64,000 bases of DNA from Bradyrhizobium sp. SZCCT0153 (lineage in GTDB: Bacteria > Pseudomonadota > Alphaproteobacteria > Rhizobiales > Xanthobacteraceae), in contig NZ_JAFCKS010000001.1 of assembly GCF_018129995.1 (NCBI RefSeq), positions 248,001 to 312,000 on the forward strand. Direction: 5' to 3'. Shown here piece by piece: positions 52,216 through 61,835 of the stretch (its first letter is position 1; every line of letters begins with the position of its first letter). The position numbers and the translations under genes were made by a program. Under the pieces are notes generated by a model. It made no database searches and was not told the DNA's origin. It worked only from the letters and a program-made list of their open reading frames with translations.

Positions 52216-52229
52216 CCCCGCTTGCGGGG
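52216..52229. repeat. Short intergenic palindrome CCCCGC-TT-GCGGGG
   Basis: CCCCGC (52216-52221) and GCGGGG (52224-52229) form a six-pair stem with a TT loop, flanked by CTCCCTCG and AGAGG. It resembles, from memory, a frequent intergenic repeat of the genus (CTCCCTCGCCCCGC...GCGGGGAGAG). It lies in the gap before the HIG1-like gene. Confidence 0.5.
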
Positions 52230-52356
52230 AGAGGCGAAGAAGGCGGGCAATTCGCGCAAATCAGAAATCATCCAGTCAGCTTCTGATATTATTGGCTTAA
52301 AAGCCAGATCGGGAACGCCATAGCGGACCGGCGCACACGGTGATATCTACGCTTGG

Positions 52357-52551
52357 ATGGCATCTGTCCTTGGTACTTTCATCCTGCCGGTGGCGGCCGG
52401 CGCCGTGGCGTTGGTGCTGCTGCTCGGCCTCGTCAACATGATGCGTGGCGGCTCGCCCAACACGTCGCAGAAGCTGATGCGCTGGCGCGTGCTGCTTCAG
52501 TTCGTGGCGATCGTCATTGCCATGATCGCGGTCTGGGCGATGGGGCGTTGA
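52357..52551 (+). CDS. HIG1-domain twin-helix membrane protein
   Basis: 64 residues with two membrane helices joined by a short loop, FILPVAAGAVALVLLLGLVNMMRGG and LLQFVAIVIAMIAVWAMG. The loop MMRGGSPNTSQKLMRWRV matches the hypoxia-induced HIG_1_N type found next to cobalamin genes in Rhizobiales. It is a small inner-membrane protein, possibly linked to respiratory complexes as in mitochondria. Two bases separate it from the adenosyltransferase gene, so they form an operon. Confidence 0.8.
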   Translation: MASVLGTFILPVAAGAVALVLLLGLVNMMRGGSPNTSQKLMRWRVLLQFVAIVIAMIAVWAMGR

Positions 52552-52553
52552 AC

Positions 52554-53126
52554 ATGGTTGTGCTGAATCGCATCTATACGAAGACCGGTGACGACGGCAC
52601 GACAGCGCTCGGAACTGGCGAGCGCCGTCCGAAATACGATCTGCGCATCGAGGCCTACGGCACTGTCGACGAGACCAACGCCGCGATCGGCGTGGTGCGT
52701 CTCCACACCCGCGACATGCCCGAGTTCGACGCGATGCTGGGCCGTATCCAGAACGATCTGTTCGACCTGGGTGCCGACCTTGCGGTACCGGAGCGAGAAG
52801 GCAAAGCCGAGCGGCTGCGGGTGGTGGCAAGCCAGGTCGAGCGGCTCGAGCGCGACATCGACGCGCTCAACGAAAAGCTTGCGCCGCTGACCTCCTTCGT
52901 TCTGCCGGGTGGCACGCCGTCCGCCGCCTACCTCCATGTCGCCCGCACGATTTGCCGCAGGGCGGAACGCACGATGGTCGAACTGGCGGCCCGGCCCGGC
53001 GAGCCCGTTGGCGCGGCTGGCATCCAGTATATGAACCGCCTGTCGGACTTCCTGTTCGTGGCGAGCCGGGCCGCCAACCAAAATGGAGCCGGCGACGTGC
53101 TCTGGGTTCCGGGCCAGAATCGCTGA
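52554..53126 (+). CDS. Cob(I)alamin adenosyltransferase, PduO type
   Basis: 190 residues forming a trimeric helical bundle. The N-terminal ATP-binding signature IYTKTGDDGTTALGTGER (about 6-23) and the motif RTICRRAERTMVELA near 136-150 identify the PduO-type enzyme, which makes adenosylcobalamin from cob(I)alamin and ATP. It is not the CobA or EutT type. The coenzyme serves methylmalonyl-CoA mutase and other mutases. The gene follows the HIG1-like gene by two bases and a terminator-like hairpin follows. Confidence 0.9.
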   Translation: MVVLNRIYTKTGDDGTTALGTGERRPKYDLRIEAYGTVDETNAAIGVVRLHTRDMPEFDAMLGRIQNDLFDLGADLAVPEREGKAERLRVVASQVERLERDIDALNEKLAPLTSFVLPGGTPSAAYLHVARTICRRAERTMVELAARPGEPVGAAGIQYMNRLSDFLFVASRAANQNGAGDVLWVPGQNR

Positions 53127-53149
53127 CCCATTGAGCGGCGCATTTCTGG

Positions 53150-53170
53150 GGGCCAAAATTAGGCCCCTTC
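53150..53170 (+). terminator. Terminator-like hairpin after the adenosyltransferase gene
   Basis: GGGGCC (53150-53155) and GGCCCC (53163-53168) with loop AAAATTA form a six-pair stem, followed by TTCTCG. It ends the HIG1-adenosyltransferase unit before the etfB promoter region. Confidence 0.55.
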
Positions 53171-53251
53171 TCGCGTTGACCGGGCCGGATCAGGCCTTTA
53201 GGTTCCGCGCCAGTTGATAACCCCCCTCCCAAATTGAGTGAAAGAGGATCG

Positions 53252-54001
53252 ATGAAGGTCTTGGTACCGGTAAAGCGGGTGGTCGATTACAACGTCAAGG
53301 TCCGCGTCAAGGGCGATGGATCGGGCGTTGAACTGGCCAACGTCAAAATGTCCATGAACCCGTTCGACGAAATCGCGGTCGAGGAAGCGCTGCGCCTGAA
53401 GGAAGGGGGCAAGGCCACCGAGGTCGTCGTAGTTTCCATTGGACCGGCGCAGGCGTCGGAGACGATCCGCACCGGTCTTGCGATGGGTGCCGACCGCGGC
53501 ATCCTGGTGAAGGCCGACGGCATCGTCGAGCCGCTCGCTGTGGCCAAGATCCTCAAGAAGGTCGCCGAAGAAGAGCAGCCGGGCCTGATCATTCTCGGCA
53601 AGCAGGCAATCGACGACGACAGCAATCAGACGGGCCAGATGCTGGCCGCGCTGCTCGGCTGGTCGCAGGCAACCTTCGCCTCGAAGCTCGAGGTCGAAGG
53701 AAGCGACTTCAAGGTCACCCGCGAAGTCGATGGCGGCCTGCAGACCGTGAAGCTGAAGGGGCCGGCGATCGTCACCACCGATCTGCGTCTCAACGAGCCG
53801 CGCTACGCCTCGCTGCCCAACATCATGAAGGCCAAGAAGAAGCCGATCGCGGACAAGACCGTCGCCGATTATGGCGTCGACGTCGCTGCGCGCCTGGAAG
53901 TTCTGAAGACGGCTGAGCCCGCGGGCCGCAAGGCCGGCGTCAAGGTCAAGGACGTCGCCGAGCTGGTGTCGAAGCTCAAGAACGAAGCCGGGGTGCTCTG
54001 A
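53252..54001 (+). CDS. etfB: Electron transfer flavoprotein, beta subunit
   Basis: 249 residues, [20 protein letters not shown] onward, with the ETF-beta signature [22 protein letters not shown] (about 43-64) and the AMP-binding VADYGVDV near 205. With EtfA it carries electrons from acyl-CoA dehydrogenases to ETF:quinone oxidoreductase. Ribosome site AAGAGG precedes the ATG. It overlaps etfA by one base (TGATG). The gap 53171-53251 shows no other gene. Confidence 0.96.
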   Translation: MKVLVPVKRVVDYNVKVRVKGDGSGVELANVKMSMNPFDEIAVEEALRLKEGGKATEVVVVSIGPAQASETIRTGLAMGADRGILVKADGIVEPLAVAKILKKVAEEEQPGLIILGKQAIDDDSNQTGQMLAALLGWSQATFASKLEVEGSDFKVTREVDGGLQTVKLKGPAIVTTDLRLNEPRYASLPNIMKAKKKPIADKTVADYGVDVAARLEVLKTAEPAGRKAGVKVKDVAELVSKLKNEAGVL

Positions 54002-54951
54002 TGACGACGTTGCTGATTGCCGAACACGAACACGAGGTTCTCAAGGACTCCACCAACAAGGCGCTGACCGCGGCCTCCCAGCTCGGCGGCGACGTCCACG
54101 TGCTGGTCGCCGGCGGCGGGCAGGGCACCAAGGCCGCGGCCGATTCTGCTTCCAAGCTCGCCGGCGTTGCCAAGGTGCTGGTCGCCGAGGGCGAGCTCTA
54201 TGCGCACGATCTCGCCGAGCCGCTGGCTGCGCTGATCGTCTCGCTGGCCCCGTCCTACGACGCGATCGTCGCGCCCGCGACCTCGCGCTTCAAGAACGTG
54301 ATGCCCCGTGTCGCCGCCCTGCTCGACGTCATGCAGGTCTCGGAGATCACCAAGGTGATCGCGCCCGACACCTATGAGCGTCCGATCTATGCCGGCAACG
54401 CCATCCAGACGGTGAAGTCCAGGGACGCCAAGAAGGTCATCACGGTGCGTACCTCGACCTTCGCGGCGGCAGCTGCCGGCGGCAGCGCGCCGGTCGAGAG
54501 CGTTCAGGCTGCGGCCGATCCGGGCCTGTCGTCCTTCGTCGGCGAGGAAGTCGCCAAGAGCGATCGTCCCGAGCTGACCTCGGCGAAGATCATCGTCTCC
54601 GGCGGCCGCGCCATGCAGAGCCGCGAGAACTTCGCAAAGTACATCGAGCCGCTCGCCGACAAGCTCGGCGCCGGCGTCGGCGCCTCGCGCGCAGCGGTGG
54701 ATGCCGGCTATGCGCCCAACGACTGGCAGGTCGGCCAGACCGGCAAGGTCGTGGCCCCCGAGCTCTATGTCGCAGTGGGCATTTCCGGCGCGATCCAGCA
54801 TCTGGCCGGCATGAAGGACTCCAAGGTGATCGTTGCGATCAACAAGGACGAGGACGCGCCGATCTTCCAGGTCGCCGATTATGGCCTGGTCGCCGACCTC
54901 TACCAGGCGGTTCCTGAGCTCACCGACGCACTCGCCAAGCTCGGCAAGTAA
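54001..54951 (+). CDS. etfA: Electron transfer flavoprotein, alpha subunit
   Basis: 316 residues. The FAD-binding C-terminal domain has [13 protein letters not shown] near 199-211 and [32 protein letters not shown] near 258-289. Stands directly after etfB and ends at a strong terminator, so the pair is one transcript. It serves fatty-acid and amino-acid beta-oxidation. 3-Hydroxyacyl-CoA dehydrogenase follows after the terminator. Confidence 0.96.
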   Translation: MTTLLIAEHEHEVLKDSTNKALTAASQLGGDVHVLVAGGGQGTKAAADSASKLAGVAKVLVAEGELYAHDLAEPLAALIVSLAPSYDAIVAPATSRFKNVMPRVAALLDVMQVSEITKVIAPDTYERPIYAGNAIQTVKSRDAKKVITVRTSTFAAAAAGGSAPVESVQAAADPGLSSFVGEEVAKSDRPELTSAKIIVSGGRAMQSRENFAKYIEPLADKLGAGVGASRAAVDAGYAPNDWQVGQTGKVVAPELYVAVGISGAIQHLAGMKDSKVIVAINKDEDAPIFQVADYGLVADLYQAVPELTDALAKLGK

Positions 54952-54962
54952 AAACGCGATAA

Positions 54963-55004
54963 AAACACCGGCCGGAGTGGTACACTCCGGCCGGTGTTTC
55001 TTTT
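54963..55004 (+). terminator. Strong rho-independent terminator after etfA
   Basis: Arms 54963-54979 (AAACACCGGCCGGAGTG in essence) and 54983-54999 pair perfectly over about 15-17 bases around a three-base loop GTA. A run CTTTTTC follows. It is 11 bases after the etfA stop codon. Confidence 0.95.
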
Positions 55005-55161
55005 TCGAGGCGTTTTCTTTGGCGCGGGGCACGCCGGGGGAGCGATCCAATCTAGGTTTCGGGCCGAGATTCTGGTTAGATCAAGCTTCTGATTAAATCA
55101 GACCTCCCAGCTCGGGGGACAAGGCAGGCGCGACATGCGCGCCGTTCCGGTGGATGACATT

Positions 55162-56043
55162 ATGGCGGCAGTAATCAAGAAGGTCGGCGTGATCGGCGCG
55201 GGTCAGATGGGCAATGGCATCGCGCATGTCGCGGCGCTGGCCGGCTTCGACGTGGTGCTCAACGACGTCTCGGCTGACCGCCTCAAGTCGGGCATGGCGA
55301 CCATCAACGGTAATCTGGCGCGCCAGGTCTCCAAAAAGGCCGTCAGCGAGGACGACAAGGCCAAGGCGATGGCGCGCATCGTGGCCGCCGAAAAGCTGGA
55401 TGACCTCGCCGACTGCGATCTCGTGATCGAGACCGCGGTCGAGAAGGAAGAGGTCAAGCGCAAGATTTTCCACGAGCTCTGCGCGGTGTTGAAGCCGGAG
55501 GCGATTGTCGCCTCGGACACATCGTCGATCTCGATCACGCGGCTCGCCGCCGCCACCGACCGGCCCGAACGCTTCATCGGCATTCACTTCATGAATCCGG
55601 TGCCGTTGATGGAGCTGGTGGAGCTGATCCGCGGCATCGCCACCGACGACCAGACCTTCGAGGCATCCAAGGAGTTCGTCGCCAAGCTCGGCAAGCAGGT
55701 CGCGGTCTCCGAGGATTTCCCGGCCTTCATCGTCAACCGCATCCTGCTGCCGATGATCAACGAGGCGATTTACACGCTGTACGAAGGCGTCGGCAACGTC
55801 GAGGCGATCGATGCGGCGATGAAGCTCGGCGCGCACCATCCGATGGGCCCGCTGGAGCTGGCCGATTTCATCGGCCTCGATACCTGCCTGTCGATCATGC
55901 AGGTGCTGCACGAGGGCCTCGCCGACTCCAAGTACCGTCCATGCCCGCTCCTGGTGAAATACGTCGAGGCCGGCTGGCTCGGTCGCAAGACCCAGCGCGG
56001 CTTCTACGACTACCGCGGCGCCAAGCCGGTTCCGACGCGATAA
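55162..56043 (+). CDS. 3-hydroxyacyl-CoA (hydroxybutyryl-CoA) dehydrogenase
   Basis: 293 residues. The N-terminal Rossmann motif KVGVIGAGQMGNGIAHVAAL (about 7-26) binds NAD, and the conserved catalytic region IGIHFMNPVPLMELVELIRG near 133-152 has the His-Asn pair. C-terminal helices end DYRGAKPVPTR. Oxidises (S)-3-hydroxyacyl-CoA to 3-oxoacyl-CoA; size fits the 3-hydroxybutyryl-CoA dehydrogenase family, used in beta-oxidation and short-chain acyl turnover. Beside etfBA, it supports a beta-oxidation function. The ATG at 55162 is chosen over one nine codons upstream. Confidence 0.92.
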   Translation: MAAVIKKVGVIGAGQMGNGIAHVAALAGFDVVLNDVSADRLKSGMATINGNLARQVSKKAVSEDDKAKAMARIVAAEKLDDLADCDLVIETAVEKEEVKRKIFHELCAVLKPEAIVASDTSSISITRLAAATDRPERFIGIHFMNPVPLMELVELIRGIATDDQTFEASKEFVAKLGKQVAVSEDFPAFIVNRILLPMINEAIYTLYEGVGNVEAIDAAMKLGAHHPMGPLELADFIGLDTCLSIMQVLHEGLADSKYRPCPLLVKYVEAGWLGRKTQRGFYDYRGAKPVPTR

Positions 56044-56122
56044 CGCCGCCATCCGCACTGTGACAATTCATGTCGCGTTAACCGCTCGCCTCTAGGTTAC
56101 GGCCAGTACGAGGGTTCGCGTA

Positions 56123-56317
56123 ATGGACATGATGGCAATGGTCAGCGGTATGCTGGCCGCTCAGCAAGGCGCGCTGCAGTCGAATATCTCGGCGACGCTG
56201 ATGAAGCAGAACGCGGATACGGAGAAATCCACGGTCCTGACGCTGCTCGGCGCCGGCCAGCCCTCGCTCGCCAATGTCGGCGCCGGCGTCGGCGGCAACC
56301 TCAACGTCACCGCCTAG
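56123..56317 (+). CDS. YjfB-like putative motility protein
   Basis: 64 residues, MDMMAMVSGMLAAQQGALQS onward. The pattern of a helix rich in Ala/Gln, then NADTEKSTVLTLLGAGQPS and a Gly/Val/Asn C-terminus resembles the YjfB family linked to motility by name only. No membrane segment. Promoter-like and ribosome features are weak. It stands alone between the dehydrogenase and the convergent tlpA. Confidence 0.55.
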   Translation: MDMMAMVSGMLAAQQGALQSNISATLMKQNADTEKSTVLTLLGAGQPSLANVGAGVGGNLNVTA

Positions 56318-56320
56318 CGC

Positions 56321-56365
56321 TGATCCGGAAAAGTGGATCCCGGTTTTCCGATCAGATCATGCGCC
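56321..56365. repeat. Intergenic repeat with CGGAAAA...TTTTCCG inverted arms
   Basis: The sequence TGATCCGGAAAAGTGGATCC followed by CGGTTTTCCGATCAGATCATGCG matches, from memory, a very common Rhizobiales intergenic element. CGGAAAA (56326-56332) and TTTTCCG (56344-56350) pair. It separates the YjfB-like gene from convergent tlpA and could terminate both. Confidence 0.65.
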
Positions 56366-56370
56366 AATAA

Positions 56371-57036
56371 CTAGAGCGACGCGGCGGCATTGCCCGTCGC
56401 CGCCCGGATCAGCTTGAGCGCATCCTCGCTTGCCCATTCCGCCGGCCCCGCGATCGTCGCGATCTCGCAGCCCTGGGGATCGACCAGCACCGAGGTCGGC
56501 ATGCCTAAAGCCCGGCCTATGGCCTTAAGATCCTGGAAAACCTTGGCTTTCTGGTCGTTGAAATAGCCGAGCCTAGTCAGATTGGCCTCCTTCAGGAAGG
56601 TCTTGGGCTTCTCGGCGTCGCGGGTGTCGATATTGATCGCCACCACCTCGAAATTCGGGCCCGACAGCTTGCCCTGAAGCTCGTCCAGCGCCGGCATCTC
56701 TTTTCGACATGGCACGCACCAGGTGGCCCAGAGGTTGACCAGCAGCGTCTTGCCGCGGAAATCGGACAGCTTTTTCGGCTTGCCGTCGGCGTCCTCGAAG
56801 GCGAGATCCGGCAGCTTCAAAGGGGCGCTCGCCATGGTCAGGGCGGCCACCTCGCCATGGGCAAGCGGGGCGATTTTTTGCGCTGTTGCCACCGCCGCCC
56901 GGCAGGCCGGGTCGCCGGACGGGGCCCGGCTCAGGCCCAGCCCATAGAGCGCAGCGAAGCCGGCCAGTCCCCCGATCGCCACGGTGGCGATGACGAAAGG
57001 GACCCGGCGCGTGGCGGAGGGCTTCTGGTCGAGCAT
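56371..57036 (-). CDS. tlpA: Thiol:disulfide interchange protein TlpA
   Basis: 221 residues from the ATG at 57036 (an in-frame ATG at 57048 adds four). A membrane anchor (about 12-32, [20 protein letters not shown]) precedes a thioredoxin domain with the active site C107-V-P-C110 ([17 protein letters not shown]). Two other cysteines (C45 and one in DPQGCEI) fit the Bradyrhizobium japonicum TlpA, to which this sequence appears nearly identical in the part I recall. TlpA reduces Sco and CoxB for cytochrome aa3 copper-centre assembly at the periplasmic face of the inner membrane. Divergent from argH. Confidence 0.96.
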   Translation of the reverse strand: MLDQKPSATRRVPFVIATVAIGGLAGFAALYGLGLSRAPSGDPACRAAVATAQKIAPLAHGEVAALTMASAPLKLPDLAFEDADGKPKKLSDFRGKTLLVNLWATWCVPCRKEMPALDELQGKLSGPNFEVVAINIDTRDAEKPKTFLKEANLTRLGYFNDQKAKVFQDLKAIGRALGMPTSVLVDPQGCEIATIAGPAEWASEDALKLIRAATGNAAASL

Positions 57037-57147
57037 ATCGTTTGTCATCCGGTCGCAGATATGGCTATCAGGGGCCTCTTAGTACGGCTGGCAGCAGTCG
57101 GCAAACATACGGCAGCCAGCGACAGGCAAAGGCGTGAGCAGGGGATC

Positions 57148-58545
57148 ATGAGCAACAAGATGTGGGGCGGCCGGTTCTCGGAACGTCCCGACGAGATCAT
57201 GGAAGAGATCAACGTCTCCATCGACGTCGATCGTCACCTCTTTGCCCAGGACATTGCAGCATCCAAGGCCCACGCCGCGATGCTGGCCGCGCAGGGCATC
57301 ATCACGGCCTCTGATGCGAAAAATATCGGCAAGGGTCTAGACACGATTTTGTCAGAGATCGGCAAGGGCGGCTTCGAATTCAAGCGTGCGCTCGAGGACA
57401 TTCACATGAATGTCGAAAGCCGCCTGTCCGAGCTGATCGGGCCCGCCGCCGGCCGCCTGCACACCGCGCGCTCGCGCAACGACCAGGTCGCGACGGATTT
57501 CCGTCTCTATGTCCGAGACGTTCTCGACGAGACCGACGCCGCGCTGGCCGCGTTCCAGGCCTCGCTGGTCAACCGCGCGCTCGAACATGCCGCGACCGTG
57601 ATGCCCGGCTTCACGCATCTGCAGACCGCGCAGCCCGTGACCTTCGGCCATCATCTGCTCGCCTATGTCGAGATGGCGGCGCGCGATCGCGGCCGTTTCC
57701 AGGATGCGCGCAAGCGGCTGAACGAGTCTCCGCTCGGCGCGGCCGCGCTCGCCGGCACCTCGTTCCCGATCGATCGGCACGCCACCGCCAAAGCGCTCGG
57801 CTTCGACCGCCCGATGGCGAATTCGCTCGATGCGGTCTCCGATCGCGACTTCGTGCTGGAGACGTTGTCGGCGGCCTCGATCTGCGCCGTGCACATGTCG
57901 CGCTTCGCCGAGGAGATCGTAATCTGGACCTCGCCGCTGGTTGGTCTCATCCGGCTCAGCGACAAGTTCACCACCGGCTCGTCGATCATGCCGCAGAAGC
58001 GCAATCCTGACGCCGCCGAGCTGGTGCGTGCCAAGACCGGCCGCGTCATCGGCGCGCTCAACGGGCTGCTGATCGTGATGAAGGGGTTGCCGCTCGCGTA
58101 TCAAAAGGACATGCAGGAGGACAAGCAGGGGGCCATGGAGGGCTTTGCCGCGCTGTCGCTTGCGATCCGCGCCATGACCGGCATGGTCCGCGACCTCGTC
58201 CCCGACGAGGCGAAGATGAAGCTTGCTGCCGGCGAGGGCTATGCCACCGCCACCGACCTCGCCGACTGGCTGGTACGGACGTTGAAGATGCCGTTCCGCG
58301 ACGCCCATCACGTCACCGGCCGCATCGTGGCGAGGGCCGCCGAGGGCGGCGTGGCGCTGCACGAGCTGCCGCTCAAGGAGATGCAGGCGATCGAGCCGAA
58401 GATCACGAAGGACGTGCTTGGCGTGCTCTCGGTCGAATCGTCGGTGAAGAGCCGGACCAGCTTCGGCGGCACCGCGCCGACGAACGTGGCGAGCCAGGCC
58501 AAGGCCTGGGCGAAGCGGCTGGAAAAAGAGCGAAAATTGGGCTGA
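57148..58545 (+). CDS. argH: Argininosuccinate lyase
   Basis: 465 residues. The signature [12 protein letters not shown] is at about 279-290 and the substrate-binding block [20 protein letters not shown] is at 5-24. Also [17 protein letters not shown] near 107-123. Splits argininosuccinate into arginine and fumarate, the last step of arginine synthesis. Divergent from tlpA, and followed by the small lipoprotein and lysA, a common order in Rhizobiales. Confidence 0.97.
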   Translation: MSNKMWGGRFSERPDEIMEEINVSIDVDRHLFAQDIAASKAHAAMLAAQGIITASDAKNIGKGLDTILSEIGKGGFEFKRALEDIHMNVESRLSELIGPAAGRLHTARSRNDQVATDFRLYVRDVLDETDAALAAFQASLVNRALEHAATVMPGFTHLQTAQPVTFGHHLLAYVEMAARDRGRFQDARKRLNESPLGAAALAGTSFPIDRHATAKALGFDRPMANSLDAVSDRDFVLETLSAASICAVHMSRFAEEIVIWTSPLVGLIRLSDKFTTGSSIMPQKRNPDAAELVRAKTGRVIGALNGLLIVMKGLPLAYQKDMQEDKQGAMEGFAALSLAIRAMTGMVRDLVPDEAKMKLAAGEGYATATDLADWLVRTLKMPFRDAHHVTGRIVARAAEGGVALHELPLKEMQAIEPKITKDVLGVLSVESSVKSRTSFGGTAPTNVASQAKAWAKRLEKERKLG

Positions 58546-58638
58546 GGGCAAAATTTCGCTTATGTTTCATGGTCATCCGGGTCTCGCCAGAGCGCGCTAA
58601 TCTCTGTATGGTGCGCCGCGCGTAGTGGGGATTTCGTC

Positions 58639-58929
58639 GTGACGTCAAAGTTTCGCCCGGCCGGCTCGGCGTGGGCCATCATTGTCTTGAGCCTGACGGC
58701 GCTCGCGCTTGCCGGCTGCGGCCGCAAAGGTCCGCTGGATTTGCCGCCGACCGCCTCCAGCGCGTCGACGGCCAACATCGCGCCTCCGACCGACACCGAG
58801 ACCGAAGCCCAGAAGACGCCGAGCGTGTTCAATCCCACCTATGGTGCGGACGCCGCGCCCGCGGCCGCCAAGGGCAGGAAGAAATCTTTCATTCTCGACC
58901 CGCTTCTGGACGACACACCCAGCAGATGA
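58639..58929 (+). CDS. lptM: Small lipoprotein, LptM (YifL)-like
   Basis: 96 residues from a GTG start. The signal AWAIIVLSLTALALAGC ends in the lipobox LAGC, cysteine 27, and the mature protein begins CGRKGPLDLPPT. In E. coli the CG(Q/R)xGPL motif belongs to LptM, which helps the LptD-LptE lipopolysaccharide translocon assemble its disulfides. The C-terminal region RKKSFILDPLLDD is typical of the alphaproteobacterial version. It precedes lysA by 23 bases and follows argH, so co-transcription is likely. Confidence 0.83.
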   Translation: MTSKFRPAGSAWAIIVLSLTALALAGCGRKGPLDLPPTASSASTANIAPPTDTETEAQKTPSVFNPTYGADAAPAAAKGRKKSFILDPLLDDTPSR

Positions 58930-58952
58930 GCTGGGGCAACTGAGCCAACGCC

Positions 58953-60218
58953 ATGAATCATTTCGACTATCGCAACGGCGTGCTGCACGCCGAGGCGGTG
59001 AACCTGTCCGAGCTGGCCGCGACCGTCGGCACGCCATTCTATTGCTATTCGACCGCGACTTTGGAGCGCCACTATCGTGTCTTCACCGACGCCTTCGCCG
59101 GCGAGAAGGTGCTGGTCTGCTACGCCATGAAGGCGAACTCGAACCAGTCGGTGCTGCGCACGCTGGCAAAGCTCGGGGCCGGCGCCGACGTGGTCTCGGG
59201 CGGCGAATTGAAGCGGGCGCTGGCCGCCGGCATCCCGGCGAGCAAGATCCTGTTCTCCGGTGTCGGCAAGACCGAGACCGAATTGCGCGCCGCGCTTGCC
59301 GCCGACATCCTCTGCCTCAACGTCGAATCCGAACCGGAGCTCGAGCTGCTGTCGCGCCTTGCGACGGAGATGGGCAAGACCGCGCGCATCTCTATTCGCG
59401 TCAATCCGGACGTCGATGCCGGCACGCATGCCAAGATTTCCACCGGCAAGTCGGAGAACAAGTTCGGCATTCCGATCGCCTATGCCCGCGAGGTCTATGC
59501 GCGCGCCGCGAAGCTGCCGGGCATCGAGGTGACCGGCACCGACGTGCATATCGGCAGCCAGATCACCGATCTGTCCAAGATGGAGACCGCGTTCCGCATC
59601 CTCTCCGAATTCGTGCAGACGCTGCGCGCCGACGGCCACAACATCTCGCATGTCGATTTCGGCGGCGGCCTCGGCATTCCCTATTACATGGACCGCGAGG
59701 CGCCGCCGGCGCCCGACGCCTATGCGGCCATGGTCAAGCGCATCAGCCACAATCTCGGCTGCACGCTGATGTTCGAGCCGGGCCGCATGATCGTCGGCAA
59801 TGCCGGCATCCTCGTCGCCAAGGTCATCTATGTGAAGCATGGCGACGGCAAGAATTTCGTCATCATCGACGCCGCGATGAACGACCTGATCCGTCCGACG
59901 CTGTATGAAGCCCATCACGACATCTTGCCGGTAACGCAGCCTGCGAGCGGCACTTCCACGATCCTGGCCGACGTCGTCGGCCCGGTCTGCGAGACCGGCG
60001 ACTACCTCGCGCTGGATCGTACGCTGCCGACGCCGAAGCCCGGCGATCTCCTCGCCATCATGACAGCGGGCGCCTATGGCGCGGTCCAGGCCGGCACCTA
60101 CAACACGCGGCCGCTGGTGCCCGAGGTGCTGGTGAAGGGCGACCAGTACGCGGTCGTGCGCCCGCGCATCGAGGTCGAGCAGTTGATCGCGATGGATACG
60201 CCCGCGCCGTGGTTGTGA
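58953..60218 (+). CDS. lysA: Diaminopimelate decarboxylase
   Basis: 421 residues, PLP-dependent fold III. Lys60 in VLVCYAMKANSNQ binds PLP; HIGSQITDL near 206-214, FGGGLGIPY near 235-243 and the catalytic C-terminal CETGDYLA near 345-352 with GAYGAVQAGTYNTRP near 370-384 fit. Makes L-lysine from meso-diaminopimelate. The last biosynthetic step; regulator not seen. Confidence 0.96.
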   Translation: MNHFDYRNGVLHAEAVNLSELAATVGTPFYCYSTATLERHYRVFTDAFAGEKVLVCYAMKANSNQSVLRTLAKLGAGADVVSGGELKRALAAGIPASKILFSGVGKTETELRAALAADILCLNVESEPELELLSRLATEMGKTARISIRVNPDVDAGTHAKISTGKSENKFGIPIAYAREVYARAAKLPGIEVTGTDVHIGSQITDLSKMETAFRILSEFVQTLRADGHNISHVDFGGGLGIPYYMDREAPPAPDAYAAMVKRISHNLGCTLMFEPGRMIVGNAGILVAKVIYVKHGDGKNFVIIDAAMNDLIRPTLYEAHHDILPVTQPASGTSTILADVVGPVCETGDYLALDRTLPTPKPGDLLAIMTAGAYGAVQAGTYNTRPLVPEVLVKGDQYAVVRPRIEVEQLIAMDTPAPWL

Positions 60219-60227
60219 GGCGAGGCG

Positions 60228-61136
60228 CTACTTCCCCGCCAATCCGCCGGCCTTCCCGCCAACCACTACGCCTGCCTTCTTCTCGATCGGCTTGATCGCG
60301 GCGGTGAAATCGGACTCGGCGCCTTCCGCGCTGATCACGGTCTCCCACAGGCGCCCGACCGCATCGGCGACCTCCATCGACAAGCCGAGCTGCTTCATTT
60401 CCTCCAGCGCCAGCCGGACGTCCTTCACCATCAGCCCCGTGGCGAAGCCGAAATCGAAGCTGCGCGGCAGCACCGAGCGTGGAAACTTGTCGCGGCTCGC
60501 GGTGTTCATGCCCGATCCCGCATTGATAACGTCGATCATCACGGCGGGATCGAGCCCGGCTTTCACCCCCATCACCACGGCTTCCGACGTCGCCACCATC
60601 GCGGTGGCCGAGAGGAAATTGTTGGCGAGCTTCATGGTCTGCGCCGCGCCCGGCTTCTCGCCGATGAAGAACACTTTTCCGATCACGTCGAGCGCCGGCT
60701 TGAGCAGCTCGAAATCCGCCTTCGGCCCAGAGACCATCACGGCCAGCGTGCCCTTCTCGGCGCCGCCGACGCCGCCGGAGACCGGGCAGTCGATTTGCAC
60801 GATGTCGTGCTTGGCGAGCAGGCCATGGATCTTCGATGCCATCTGCGAGCCGACGGTCGAAAGGTCGATGAAGCGTCTGACCCGCTTACCCTCGATGACG
60901 CCGTTCGCCCCGGTCGCGACCTCGAGCGAAGCTTGCAGCGACGGCAGGCTCGCCATCACCGTCTCGACCTGGTCGGCGACGTCCTTCGGCGAAGTCGCCG
61001 CCGTCGCACCGCGCGCCACCAGTTTGTCGACGACTTCCTTGCGCGTATCGAACACGACCAGCCTGTGTCCCGCCTCAACCAGCCGCCGCGCCATCGGGAA
61101 ACCCATGTTTCCGAGGCCGATGAATCCGATGTCCAT
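60228..61136 (-). CDS. 3-hydroxyisobutyrate dehydrogenase-family NAD(P) oxidoreductase
   Basis: 302 residues. N-terminal Rossmann GFIGLGNMGFPMARRLVEAG (about 4-23), substrate loop DCPVSGGVGGAEKGTLAVMVSG near 118-139 and the catalytic Lys in MKLANNFLSATAM near 167-179. The family includes 3-hydroxyisobutyrate, tartronate-semialdehyde and 6-phosphogluconate-like dehydrogenases; the substrate is not clear. Its end touches lysA with a convergent nine-base gap. Confidence 0.88.
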   Translation of the reverse strand: MDIGFIGLGNMGFPMARRLVEAGHRLVVFDTRKEVVDKLVARGATAATSPKDVADQVETVMASLPSLQASLEVATGANGVIEGKRVRRFIDLSTVGSQMASKIHGLLAKHDIVQIDCPVSGGVGGAEKGTLAVMVSGPKADFELLKPALDVIGKVFFIGEKPGAAQTMKLANNFLSATAMVATSEAVVMGVKAGLDPAVMIDVINAGSGMNTASRDKFPRSVLPRSFDFGFATGLMVKDVRLALEEMKQLGLSMEVADAVGRLWETVISAEGAESDFTAAIKPIEKKAGVVVGGKAGGLAGK

Positions 61137-61156
61137 GGTGTTGTTTCCTTCCTGTC

Positions 61157-61234
61157 GTCATTGCGAGGAGCGAAGCGACGAAGCAATCCAGTCTGTTGCC
61201 GCGGAGGCTTTCTGGATTGCTTCGCTTCGCTCGC
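61157..61234. repeat. Long palindromic intergenic repeat
   Basis: The arms GTCATTGCGAGGAGCGAAGC..AAGCAATCCAG (61157-61191) and CTGGATTGCTTCGCTTCGCT..CGCGATGAC (61211-61239) are reverse complements over roughly 28 positions. It is a near-complete copy of the CGTCATTGCGAGxxGCGAAGCAATCCAG family I recall as highly repeated in Bradyrhizobium. It lies between two minus-strand genes and may act as an mRNA stabiliser or terminator. Confidence 0.85.
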
Positions 61235-61273
61235 GATGACGAAGCAATAGCGTTAAGAGCGGTTAGTCTGGCG

Positions 61274-61657
61274 TCACGCCTTCCCGTCGATCTCCGCGAA
61301 CACCTCGCGCGCGATGCGAAAGCTGTCGACCGCGGCCGGCATGCCGCCGTAGATCGCGACCTGCATCAGAATCTCGCGGATTTCGTCGCGGGTCACGCCA
61401 TTGGTCAGCGCGCCCTTGAGATGCGCGCGAAACTCGTGCTGGCGGTTGAGGATCGCGATCATCGCGATGTTGAGCATGCTGCGGGTCTTGCGCGGCAGCT
61501 CCTCGCGGCCCCACACCGTGCCCCAGCAATATTCGTTGAGCATCTCCTGGAACGGACGGTTGAAATCGTCGACGCTCTTCAGGGCATTGTTGACATAGGC
61601 CTCGCCCAGTACCGCTTTGCGGACTTCCAGGCCCTTGTCGTGCATCTTCTTGTCCAT
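61274..61657 (-). CDS. Carboxymuconolactone decarboxylase-family protein
   Basis: 127 residues, MDKKMHDKGLEVRKAVLGEA onward, of the AhpD-like/CMD family (YCWGTVWGREELPRKTRSMLNIAMIAIL, about 42-69, and EIREILMQVAIYGGMPAA near 95-112). The conserved Cys of AhpD is absent, so it fits PcaC-type gamma-carboxymuconolactone decarboxylase of the beta-ketoadipate pathway, though no other pca genes are here. The repeat at 61157 separates it from the oxidoreductase upstream on the same strand. Confidence 0.83.
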   Translation of the reverse strand: MDKKMHDKGLEVRKAVLGEAYVNNALKSVDDFNRPFQEMLNEYCWGTVWGREELPRKTRSMLNIAMIAILNRQHEFRAHLKGALTNGVTRDEIREILMQVAIYGGMPAAVDSFRIAREVFAEIDGKA

Positions 61658-61835
61658 GGCGTTTCCTTTGTTTCCCTTGCATTTCCCTTGGGAACGGCGC
61701 GCGGAAATTACGGGGTTGCGGCCGGCCAGTCACGTCCTCGTGTTATGCGGGAAAAGGGGTGTCTCCCGTACAGGAACGGATGCCTCAGTGCTGCCGTTGT
61801 GGTACGCTTCTCTTCCGGGCAACCTGGAGAGTTGA

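Noticed and set aside
61274..61657. AhpD alkylhydroperoxidase assignment
   Set aside because: The Cys-x-x-Cys of AhpD is absent; the carboxymuconolactone-decarboxylase-type annotation fits better.
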